Shown one piece after another: positions 9,654 through 17,753 of a stretch of DNA of 22,349 nt. Below the pieces are notes generated by a model. It saw only the letters and a list, made by a program, of their open reading frames with translations, did no database searches and had not been told where the DNA came from. The position numbers and the translations under genes were made by a program. The DNA is from Ophiostoma sp. CBS 140.51 (lineage: Eukaryota > Ascomycota > Sordariomycetes > Ophiostomatales > Ophiostomataceae). The DNA lies in assembly GCA_029298735.1 (NCBI GenBank), contig JANSLP010000445.1, positions 1 to 22,349 of the forward strand. The letters run 5' to 3'. Position 1 is the stretch's first letter, and each line of letters begins with the position of its first letter.

Positions 9654-10706
9654 CTAGCCAGTCTTCTTTGTGGTTGACTCAACGTAAAGCTGGGCTGCCT
9701 GCTTGATCCCATCAAAGTAGCTCTTGTAGCTCGTCTTGATCTTGCCATTCAAGTCATCCACCATCTTCTTCGTCTGTTCCACCACCTCTACAATGTCGAG
9801 GATTTCCAGAATGGCGTCGGCCACGGATGCAACCACGGCAATTCCAGCAAAGAATTTGCCCCAGCAATCCATCATCTTGAAGACGCTTGTTTCCGTCTCG
9901 GCACCGACAAACTCGGCGATCTCATTGTATTGAGCAAGTCTCTTGGTGGCGACGTTTAGTCGGTTTGCCATGATGCCGACGGAGGTGTAGCGGACGATGG
10001 TCAGTGCCATGCTGCCGCCGAACGTGAAGCCCTTGAGGGAATCGATGCAGTTCTTGACATCATCGTCTAACTTTGCGCTCATGTTCAATTTGTCCAGAGC
10101 ATCGTAGACGGCATTGATTTCCTGGCTCTCGTAGAGCCGACGTGCCGAGTTGGCATACTGTTTGAAGGTCGCGACATCGAGCGTGCCACCAGTCGATTCA
10201 ATCTGGGCCATAAACTGCAAGAGGATGGAGCGACATGTCTGTCCGTCCATGCCTTTCGCCTGCTTGGCGGCCACGATGTCGTTGTTCTTCTTGTACGCGG
10301 TGACATACTTGGAGACTTTGGAGTCAATCTGAGCCGCGATATCGGTATCGACAGTCTTCAACTTTCCATTCAGCTCCGTCGACTTGCTGGAAATGACTTT
10401 ATGCATAATCGCATTCGTCGTCTCTAGGGCGAGAAATGCAGCCATGCCCAAGCCAAAAGACCAGATGGCTGCCACGGCGGCGGCATCCGCAGCGATCTGA
10501 ATCGCATCTGCGGCAATCGTCTCGTCGCGCACGGTGGTCGCCAAACCGACTAGCGTGTTGAACTCCGTGTCGATGGCTGCGTCGGAGTTGAAGTTGCCCA
10601 GTGACACGAAGAGGTTGTGCTCATCGACCAATGATTGGATGTCCGCGTCGGTTCCTCCAGTCCATCCGGACATGTAGCTCAAATAAGTAATCAAATCGGT
10701 ACTCAT
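9654..10706 (-). CDS. Uncharacterised 350-aa helical protein with hydrophobic segments
   Basis: A single intron-less frame of 350 aa, which I do not recognise. It is predicted by eye to be almost wholly alpha-helical. It has a very hydrophobic, Ala-rich stretch at residues 72-97 (including VAAIWSFGLGMAAFLALE), a milder one at 228-248, and another at 281-303 (WGKFFAGIAVVASVADAIL) followed by an amphipathic acidic/basic tail. Three cysteines lie at 158, 220 and 281. No signal peptide, zinc site or catalytic motif is visible. Long helices around buried hydrophobic hairpins recall helical membrane-inserting proteins such as the alpha pore-forming families, but there is no sequence motif to prove that. 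A strong TATA box lies about 125 bases upstream, and the repeat-rich, relic-containing surroundings suggest an accessory locus. That it is a real gene is likely; its function is unknown. Confidence 0.8.
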   Translation of the reverse strand: MSTDLITYLSYMSGWTGGTDADIQSLVDEHNLFVSLGNFNSDAAIDTEFNTLVGLATTVRDETIAADAIQIAADAAAVAAIWSFGLGMAAFLALETTNAIMHKVISSKSTELNGKLKTVDTDIAAQIDSKVSKYVTAYKKNNDIVAAKQAKGMDGQTCRSILLQFMAQIESTGGTLDVATFKQYANSARRLYESQEINAVYDALDKLNMSAKLDDDVKNCIDSLKGFTFGGSMALTIVRYTSVGIMANRLNVATKRLAQYNEIAEFVGAETETSVFKMMDCWGKFFAGIAVVASVADAILEILDIVEVVEQTKKMVDDLNGKIKTSYKSYFDGIKQAAQLYVESTTKKTG

Positions 10707-10830
10707 GTTGACGGCTTGCGATCAAAGAATCTTGAGTAAGATGGGGTGATGCGGCGGAAGGAGAAGGAATGTGCAAGCTTGCTGAGGTGATGCAATCCTT
10801 ATCAAAGGCCTACCTGGCCTACCTGGCTTC

Positions 10831-10838
10831 TTTATATA
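10831..10838 (-). promoter_or_regulatory. TATA box of the 350-aa gene
   Basis: The plus-strand bases TTTATATA read TATATAAA on the minus strand, about 125-132 bases upstream of the ATG at 10706. A 9-bp tandem duplication CTACCTGGC lies just downstream of it (about 10810-10827). This is one of the few clear TATA boxes in the window and hints at inducible expression. Confidence 0.55.
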
Positions 10839-11034
10839 GTCTGCGTCTTAGATCAAGTAAAAGCCTAGTGATCTGACTTGTTCTGTAAGTCATCTCCTAT
10901 GCCAAGAGACCTTCGTTTCCATATTTCGCCGGCTACACTTAAACGGCCAACTGGACGGTGCTTCCGCTGGAGCCGAAGCAGTTTGGGCAGTCTAGATCAC
11001 CGGTGACGTTTCAAGCAAAGCAATAAATATCACT

Positions 11035-11122
11035 GAGCTGGATGCACGTCGAGCTAAGATGTACGTGGAGTCAAGATGCACGTTGGGCTGAGATGTCTTA
11101 CGTCGAGCTGAATGCATCACGG
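11035..11122. repeat. Five imperfect units of GAGCT-AGATG-ACGT
   Basis: About five diverged units of 16-20 bases run head to tail, each containing a GAGCT/GGCT start, a GATG or AATG core and an ACGT-like end. Divergence between units is high and spacing is irregular. It looks like an old minisatellite or a cluster of binding sites; nothing in it indicates CRISPR. Confidence 0.5.
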
Positions 11123-11167
11123 ATACTCTCAGACTTGAAATGTATTTTCTATTTTCTTAGATGGAGT

Positions 11168-11183
11168 TGACGCGCAAACTGCA
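11168..11183 (+). repeat. Dispersed 16-bp repeat, copy 1
   Basis: TGACGCGCAAACTGCA, matching copy 2 at 11650-11665 at 15 of 16 positions. The two copies are 482 bp apart in the same orientation. Confidence 0.5.
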
Positions 11184-11334
11184 TTCTGTTCTGCGCAGCA
11201 TTCAGCTTTCCAAAGTATTGATATAGTCGACAATTGGTGCCAGATTGGGATATCCGTCGGGCTGAGGAGCTTGGCCAGCTGCAGTCAAGCAATAATGCTC
11301 ATGGGCCGCACGCTATGTTAGCACGGCCCGTTGC

Positions 11335-11360
11335 GGTGGCCGCGTAGGGTGGCCACGTAG
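11335..11360 (+). repeat. 13-bp tandem duplication
   Basis: GGTGGCCGCGTAG is followed directly by GGTGGCCACGTAG, two 13-bp units with a single G/A difference. Confidence 0.75.
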
Positions 11361-11649
11361 GGTTCTTTTCTTAACAATTCTGCTTTAACCACGGATTCTT
11401 TCCGATTCTAGTATGTTTTCCGCCCTTTTAAATGACCATGAATTTTTAATTTAGTTACATATTTCGGCTCAGTATGTAGTATGAGGAGTGTAGAAACTGG
11501 CAGAGAAAGAGAAAACGGGGAATAAAGACCTCTTGGGAGCAGAATATTTTGGGACCCCACAGTCAAAACCTAGCCACAAATTTTAGGTATAAACCACAAG
11601 AGTCTGAAAATGGGCCTGTCCAAGAGACGTGCAAGCCACACAAGATAGC

Positions 11650-11665
11650 TGACGCGCAAGCTGCA
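11650..11665 (+). repeat. Dispersed 16-bp repeat, copy 2
   Basis: TGACGCGCAAGCTGCA, differing from copy 1 at 11168-11183 only at the eleventh base. Confidence 0.5.
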
Positions 11666-12193
11666 CGTTGTATATTGGGCTGTTATGGGGGTGTTTGTAT
11701 ATGATAGCAGGGCGGCGTTTTATTGACAATTCTTCATATCCCCATAGCTCATAGCAAGATAGCAACTTTCATCTCAATCATTTTTTTTTTTACCTTTCTC
11801 TTATGGCAAATTATAGCGATAAGTTGCCTCATTTGGTCTATTGTTGTTATTTCCCCCGGTTTGCACCGGCGACAACATGCAATTGACGGAAGGTGCGGTC
11901 GCCGCGATGGCCGAATTGGGCAGAAATAGCGACTTTCGGTGACTTTCAGCGGTCTTGACCCGTTGTAAAAATTAGTACCCATCGCCCTGTGTCCGAATTG
12001 GGAAATGCCGTGTAAGTGTCGCCATCGGCAAAAATCGCCGAAAAGGCACTCATGACGAGCAATTGGAAATTTTGAACTGATAAAGACGTCCAGGGTGGCA
12101 TGCCGCTTGGCAGTTTTGAGAAGAGGGAATACGATTGCGATTGCTTTTGTTGCACACCCAAATCGAACACCGCCAACAAAACTACAGATAGAC

Positions 12194-13531
12194 ATGGCAC
12201 CATCAATTTTGAGCGAGAGTCACGAGAAAGGCGATTCAAGCGTCTCAGCGCTGAAGGCCAGCACCCAAGTCCAGGCTCACCAACCAAAAGACATTGTCCA
12301 AATCACCTCTCTTGACATCTCAGCCATACCTACCGATACTGTCTGTCGCTTTCAATTGAGCCTCACTTCGACTGCATTGGGATCTGTCGACATTCCAATC
12401 TTCGCATATCGGTCCAAGAATCCCGGCCCGGCTGTAGGTATCACCTGCGCCGTCCATGGCAATGAGGTCAACGGCATTCCAGTCATCCAGCAACTCTTCC
12501 GTGACATGAGCGAAGAGGAAAGAAACGGTCATGGTCCTTTGCATGCGCCAGCATCAGAGCCACTTCACATTGAGCGTGGCACGGTGATTGGCATCCCCGT
12601 CGTCAACGTCCCCGGCTTCTTGGCGTCCATCCGGTGTTTCGATGAAGACTCCAAGCAGGACCTGAACCGACTCATGCCTGGAAAGAAGGATGGCTCTGCA
12701 CCTCAACAATACGCATACGCCTTCTTTAACAAGGTCATTGTCCATCTCGATTACTTGATCGATTTGCACACAGCCTCGCTTGGTCGACGGAACTCGCTGT
12801 ATGTGCGGGCCGACATGAACCACCCAGAAATTGCAAATATGGCATGCCATCTTCAACCGCAAGTTGTTGTACATGTCGCAACTGCAGGCTCTTTAAGAGG
12901 CTGTGCTCAAGCCCGTGGGATACGAGCACTGACGGTTGAGGCAGGTCACTTCCAAACAGAAAATAAAATATCAAACCATTTTACTGACTGGTCTAGATTG
13001 GCAACCCAAGTGTCTTTCAGACTGACTTTATTCGAGCCACATATTCCGGCATTCGCCGGATACTCAACGGGATATCCATGTCATCCGACAAACCGTCGTC
13101 ATCTACATTGCAGTCAATGAACGAAATCAGAAAGCATGACACGGTCTTATGCAATCGCAGTGTGAGTTCAAGTCGTCTGAAAGTATGTATATGTTTGTAC
13201 ACAGCTAATTCTCTTGGCAGCACTGGATCTTCTCACCAACGGGTGGCATATTGCAAGGTAAGTCAATCATCCATCACAATTATATGAACTGTCTTCTCAT
13301 ATTCCTGCGTCAGTTTTCAAGGATGTTGCAGACATAGTCCAGCCGGGTGAACTCATTGCAGAGGTGCAAACCATCTTTGGTGATGTGGTTGAGCGCATTG
13401 TGGCGCCGGACTTTGCGACGATTGTCGTCGGTGTGGAGGGCAATCCTGTAGCCAAGACGGGAAGTCGGGTAATCCACCTTGGTGTGATTGGTGACACATT
13501 CGAAGTGGCGAAAGGGGATGGCCATCTGTAG
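12194..13531 (+). CDS. Succinylglutamate desuccinylase/aspartoacylase-family zinc deacylase
   Basis: Zinc-dependent hydrolase of the AstE/AspA branch of the M14 carboxypeptidase-like fold, which removes acyl groups from N-acyl amino acids; the exact substrate is unknown. Exons are 12194-12940, 12997-13161, 13221-13257 and 13314-13531, giving 388 aa. Zinc ligands are visible as H88 and E91 in AVHGNEVNG and H192 in LIDLHTAS; QDLNRLMPG (155-163) matches the substrate-binding DLNR segment. After the first intron the frame resumes as IGNPSVFQTDFIRATYSGI, the conserved family run, and the last exon ends with the beta-rich C-terminal lobe (GGILQVFKDVADIVQPGEL, then VVGVEGNPVAKTGSRVI). The first intron appears to start with GC. 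An in-frame ATG 33 codons upstream is less likely, since its extension is not family-like. No signal peptide is seen, so the enzyme is probably cytosolic. The gene converges on the glutaminase gene. Confidence 0.88.
12941..12996 (+). other. Probable GC-AG intron of the deacylase
   Basis: The conserved junction TVE-IGNP is restored only if 56 bases are removed from GCAGGTCAC to GGTCTAG (donor GAG|GCAGGT, acceptor TAG). A branch-point-like TTACTGAC lies 12-19 bases before the acceptor. The nearby GT at 12945 leads to a frame with an early stop after every acceptor tried, so the GC donor is preferred. Confidence 0.72.
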
Positions 13532-13577
13532 GATGGAGAAAGATGATAATGAAAATAGATTTTTACTAGGTACAATG

Positions 13578-14948
13578 TTATATATCGTCCGCTGTAGAGA
13601 CAATCTTGCATCCAATGCCTCCTACATAGTCGCGTGCCTCCGCCTCGTTCTGGACAACAGCTACAATGGGCTTCATGGGATCGTCCTCAGGCAGCTTCAG
13701 CACCCCAGCCGGGTCAATGACGACAACGTTCGTGTCTACCGCCAACCGATGAATGTTTTCGTGTATCAGCCGACGGGCCACATCGTTGAGCGAGTAGGTG
13801 TGGCGGAACGAAAAGATGACGGAGCAGGGGCGGCCTTCACGGCCCTTTTCGTCTGGTCGGATCTCTCGCATAATGGCACGCGTCAAGCGCTCCGCTCCCG
13901 CGAAGCGGACGGCGCCGCGCAGCTCAAAAACGGCGACCTGCTCCTCGCACGCGTGCGGCATCTTGGACCCGCCGGCAATGGTGGTCGTCCAGGAGCGCAC
14001 ACTGGCCCGGCCAATCTGGCTCATGTCCATCATGTGGAAGCCCATGTCATGCGACAGCTTCTTGCACATGGCCACGCCGCGGACGCTGTTGCCACGCTCG
14101 TCGAGTCGTGGTGAGAAAACGGCCAGACCCAACTGACCGGGCAGAGCACCGATGATGCCGCCCGAGACGCCGCTCTTGGCCGGGATCCCAACATTCGAGA
14201 TCCATTCACCAGAGGAGTTGTACATGCCGCACGTCGCCATCACTGACAGTACTTGGCGGACACTTTCTTGCGGGATGATCCGCTCGCCCGAGACCGGGTG
14301 GATGCCGGCGTTACCGAGTGTCGCTGCCATCACCGCCAAGTCGCGTACATTGACATTGATAGAGCATTGCGCAATGTAGCCGCGGACGGCATCTTGTGGG
14401 TCGCATGCAATCATGCCCGCCGCTTTCAGCATATAGCCGATGCCCATGTTGCGGTTGGCATCCTTGAGCTCGGCCTCGTAGACTTCTTGGTCCACATGCA
14501 GCTGGCGGCCAGCTAATCGAGACAGTGCCTGCACGATACGGTCGACGCGCTTCTCCACGCTGCCGTTCGGCGAGGCAATGAGCGCATGCGTAGCGACTGC
14601 GCCCGCATTAATCATGGGGTTCATGGGTCGGTTGGTGCCGGCTTCCAGCGACAGGCGATTGAACGCATCGCCCGAAGGCTCCACGCCGACTTTCTCGAGG
14701 ACAGCCTCCAGCCCTTGGTCCTGGATCGCCAGCGCATAGACAAATGGCTTGGAGATAGACTGAATGGAGAACTCGACTTCATCGTCGCCGACAGAATAAA
14801 CGCTACCGTCAACTGTGCAGAGAGAGACGGCCATGCGCGACGGGTCTGCATTGGCGAGGACGTCAATGTAGTTGGCGGGCTCGCCGCCCTCGAGCGGCCG
14901 CGCCTTTTCTAGGACGTTCCGCAGGTAGTCGGGAATTGGTGACTTCAT
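13578..14948 (-). CDS. glsA: Glutaminase A (serine-type) with C-terminal STAS-like domain
   Basis: Hydrolyses L-glutamine to glutamate and ammonia. This is the bacterial-type, beta-lactamase-fold glutaminase, not the large secreted fungal kind. The 456-aa frame has no introns. Residues 1-320 are the catalytic domain: SIQSISKPF with nucleophile S64 and K67, NAGAV (114-118), and AKSGVSGGI (257-265). E. coli GlsA-type enzymes end near residue 310; here about 330-456 adds a domain with QVAVFELRGAVRFAGAERL and VVVIDPAGVL that looks like a STAS fold, an arrangement known from some bacterial glutaminases. No signal peptide is seen, so a cytosolic location is likely. The absence of introns, next to multi-intron neighbours, and the bacterial architecture suggest horizontal acquisition, unproven here. 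The start is the only sensible ATG, in context CCAAAATGAAG. Confidence 0.93.
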   Translation of the reverse strand: MKSPIPDYLRNVLEKARPLEGGEPANYIDVLANADPSRMAVSLCTVDGSVYSVGDDEVEFSIQSISKPFVYALAIQDQGLEAVLEKVGVEPSGDAFNRLSLEAGTNRPMNPMINAGAVATHALIASPNGSVEKRVDRIVQALSRLAGRQLHVDQEVYEAELKDANRNMGIGYMLKAAGMIACDPQDAVRGYIAQCSINVNVRDLAVMAATLGNAGIHPVSGERIIPQESVRQVLSVMATCGMYNSSGEWISNVGIPAKSGVSGGIIGALPGQLGLAVFSPRLDERGNSVRGVAMCKKLSHDMGFHMMDMSQIGRASVRSWTTTIAGGSKMPHACEEQVAVFELRGAVRFAGAERLTRAIMREIRPDEKGREGRPCSVIFSFRHTYSLNDVARRLIHENIHRLAVDTNVVVIDPAGVLKLPEDDPMKPIVAVVQNEAEARDYVGGIGCKIVSTADDI

Positions 14949-15590
14949 TTTGGTAGCCTAGTCAATCGTGAAGTGAAAGAATGAGAAAATGCAACAATGA
15001 ATTGAGATTGAAGTGACTGAAGCAAACAGTAAATAAATGTGTTGATGTTAAGTCGCTCAGGGTAGAGCCAAGAAGGAGGTTGGAGGCTTAGTAACGATCA
15101 GGTTAATATCCACCGAGAAAAGTGACGCAAAAGGGTAAGACAAGGCCCTGAGCCAAGAAGAACCAAGACGACCAAGAGAAGCGTACGCAACGCCGAGACG
15201 TTCTCAACCAGGGCAAAAACTACCGATGTGTCGAATTTTTCGCCAGGGGTTTATGGGAGATATTTCTCACACGTAATATTTTGATTCCACGAGATCATGA
15301 ATGGCCATGTGAAGAACAACGTGCAGAGCTTATCGTCCTGAATTGCGCTGTGGTAGGAGGCGGGAAGACCCGCTTTCGAGAGCGTTCCAAGCCAGTTGGC
15401 CAATCATATTACATCCAGGACCCCTACTCGCTGTCACGTTTTATATCACGTGTGCTTCTCGAACGCTGTCACGTTGTGATTGACGACACCTCTAGGAGGA
15501 CAATTAGAAGAAATCGGATGTGAGTATCATTAATAGCCACCTATTTTTTGACAAAATATCTATAAATCACAAGTTTCCAGTCCTGGACTC
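14949..15590. promoter_or_regulatory. Glutaminase upstream region and esterase 3' flank
   Basis: No gene is recognised. The left part should be the promoter and leader of the glutaminase gene (reading left). Around 15429-15475 lies a small cluster of TCACGT-type elements. The right end holds the 3' untranslated region of the carboxylesterase gene, which ends at 15591. Confidence 0.5.
15429..15475. promoter_or_regulatory. Repeated TCACGT elements with a CACGTG E-box
   Basis: The 12-mer CGCTGTCACGTT occurs at 15429-15440 and again at 15464-15475, and the palindrome CACGTG sits between them at 15447-15452. CACGTG is a general bHLH site in fungi. The cluster lies about 480-530 bp upstream of the glutaminase start. 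Function is inferred. Confidence 0.45.
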
Positions 15591-17495
15591 CTATCGAATC
15601 ATGCCATGCCACCCCGTCTGCTCCCAATCCAAACAGGCCTTGAACACGTCTGTCCACAGTGCGACTGCTTCGTCGGTGAGACCAAATTCACCCTCGTCCT
15701 GATGCCGTGCTGTCCAGTTTCCGCCCTTGTCAAACTCATTGGATGACCACGCCGACGGCTTGTCAAACTTTTGCAGAACGAGTCCCCGACCTTCATCTTC
15801 GCCGGCCATATCCGATACGAACAAGATGATCTGGTCAGCAAAGTTCTGTGCAGCCTTCATGTCCTTCCCAGTCAGACTTTTGTGCAGAAACATAAGCAAC
15901 AAGTCGGCTGTGTGTGTTGCAGGCCAATTTTCTGGCCATTGTGTGGGTGTCCACCTGAAGATGTAACGGAACGCGGCCGTATCTCTGGATCTGTTGACAA
16001 ACGATTGAGCAAGCAGACGGCCGGGCACATAATACCGTGCATGACCATCCAGAGCCATCCAAGACAAAGCGCCGGGCTTTAACTCAGACGGCACTGGTGA
16101 CTGGTACCATTGGTAGGTGCTGTACATGGTTTCTCTGTACATGGCCAGTGCTCTTTCTCGAAGATCGTCGACTGGTGGGATTCGTCCAGCAATGTTGGCC
16201 GCGAGTTGGGGTGGAGTCCACTGACGGTAAGCAAGTTTCAGCCAGGCCTGGAAGTGTCAGTCGTAAAGTTTCATGTACATATCGGGGATTGTCGTAAAGT
16301 TCCGCGTACATATCGGGGATTGTGCGGTTTCTCACCTCGTTTTCACAATGACCGAAGATGACCTCCCGTAAAGCCGGATCCCACCGATCATCACCATTGA
16401 CCACAGTACGAGGATCACTGGGTATTGTCACACCGTCCAGGATGGGCCGGAAAGAGCTGCATGCAAAGTGTGATGATTGCACAAGGGTGTCGATGTCAAT
16501 CTCACGTAGTTTGTCAACAACGTTGATTGAATTCGGTTGGATGCCGTTCTTTTCACAGATGGCATCAACCCACGTCTGAGCCTCAGCACGTTGCAGAAGC
16601 TGCACAGAGAATATGGTCGATGACGAGTACAGTATTCTTGGAATGCCGGGGTAGAGGACTGGTGTGAGTGCCATGTAGTTCAATAGCGCTATATGTCATA
16701 TTAGCTACGTTATGCATGAATGATATTTTTGGACTACTTACCTGATCCAGCGGATTCGCCGAAGCCCATAATGTTACTGGGGTCTCCGCCAAAGTGGGCG
16801 ATGTTGTTCTTGATCCAAGAAAAGGCCACGCTGATATCAAGCAGTGCGAGGTTACCAGTTGATCGAAAGTGTTCAGGCAAGTCTGTCTGTGCAGCAGCAT
16901 CGTCGAGAAGCTGCTTCGAGTGGATAAAACCCAGGACTCCAAGACGATAGTTGAGTGTCACAACAACGACAGGACGGCCGATGTCAAGCGATCGAGAGAC
17001 GAGTGGAGTGCCGTCGTATAAGTCGACACCCCCAGCACCAGACCGAAACGCACCGCCGTGCACCCAGACCATTACTGGCAGCAGCTTCGATGGCCTCTCA
17101 AGCTTAGTGCCGTCCTCGGACAATGTTGCAGGAGCAAAGAGGTTCAAGGTCAGACATCGGAACTCATCCTCAGTATCGGCAAGGATGGACAAACTCTTTG
17201 AAGGTTGTGGACCAAAGACAGGAAGCCCTGGGACATCAAACAAGGGCTCCTTGACCTGTGGACAGGCGGGCCCGAAGGCCGTCAGATCTTGCACACCTTC
17301 CCATGGTGACGGTACACTGCGTGGTGCGGCCCATCGACGCGGAATCTGAGCATATTGAATATTGAGACATTTGATGATTCCTTGTTGAGGCGATTTCTCT
17401 GTGTCTCGATTTGTTGCTAGTCGGGACCCTTCGAAGCGAGCATGGAATGCCCCTGAATCGCTATGAAGTTGGACAATGCGGTCGTTTGCATTCAT
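15591..17495 (-). CDS. Type-B carboxylesterase/lipase, alpha/beta hydrolase
   Basis: Serine hydrolase of carboxylic esters. Exons are 17495-16742, 16688-16336 and 16247-15591, with introns of 53 and 88 bp; the product is 587 aa, normal for this family. The oxyanion-hole motif VWVHGGAF is at 144-151, and the nucleophile elbow GESAGS gives S248. The acidic member of the triad is likely E369 (or E367) in GHCENE, and the catalytic histidine is H481 in ATHTADLLLMF, the usual H-x-x-D context. The start at 17495 (MNANDRIVQL) was chosen because the upstream 40 residues are unlike the family. No signal peptide is seen, so it is probably intracellular. It lies 258 bp downstream of a Zn2Cys6 regulator on the same strand, and a permease is divergent from that regulator; together this suggests a small catabolic cluster. 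The substrate is unknown. Confidence 0.91.
16248..16335 (-). other. Esterase intron with an internal 31-bp tandem duplication
   Basis: GTGAG donor, CGACTGAC branch point and TTCCAG acceptor, 88 bp. Removal joins GHCENE to AWLKLAYRQW in frame. Most of the intron consists of two consecutive 31-bp units beginning CAATCCCCGATATGTAC, differing at about four positions. Without the extra unit it would be 57 bp, in line with its neighbours. Confidence 0.85.
16260..16321 (-). repeat. 31-bp tandem duplication
   Basis: Two adjacent units, each beginning CAATCCCCGATATGTAC and ending AACTTTACGA on the minus strand. They differ in the middle, CGCGG versus CATGA. It lies wholly inside the second esterase intron, so its length, not divisible by three, does no harm. 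Confidence 0.85.
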
Positions 17496-17753
17496 CGTGA
17501 GTTTGGTTGCAGCCCACTCGTTGTTAAAATTTCTGGAAATCCACGGGATTTGTGTACCATCGTGTTGTATTTGACCAGTTTGTATCTCACATATCTCACA
17601 TACGAAGTGTGTCACAGGATGTCAGTTATCGCGATTTCGGCCTTCCTGGGTCTAGCGCAAACACAATATTGATATTTTGAGTCTATAATGGGAAAGGCCA
17701 TTGTCACATTGTCATCGTTCAGCTGGAAGTGAGGGGTAGATATTGTAGACTAC

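Larger units (their letters stand above)
10839..12193. other. Gene-free repeat-bearing spacer
   Basis: About 1.35 kb between the divergent 350-aa gene and the deacylase gene. No open frame looks coding. It contains several small degenerate repeats: a cluster at 11035-11122, a 13-bp tandem duplication at 11335-11360, a dispersed TGACGCGCAARCTGCA pair, a T-run near 11781, and the decamer CCGAATTGGG at 11911-11920 and 11993-12002 in the presumed deacylase promoter. Confidence 0.5.

Noticed and set aside
11035..11122. CRISPR array
   Set aside because: Units are short, diverged and irregularly spaced, without unique spacers, and the genome is clearly eukaryotic.
12095..12193. Upstream in-frame ATG for the deacylase
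   Set aside because: The 33 extra residues (MACRLAVLRRG...) do not resemble the family or a clear targeting signal, and the ATG at 12194 fits the usual length.
12997..13120. Unspliced read-through end of the deacylase
   Set aside because: Without the GC-AG splice the frame loses the conserved IGNPSVFQTDF run and the whole C-terminal lobe, which is present further downstream.
17496..17615. Longer N-terminus for the carboxylesterase
   Set aside because: The 40 upstream residues include a Cys-rich run unlike the family and no signal peptide; the ATG at 17495 gives a typical length.
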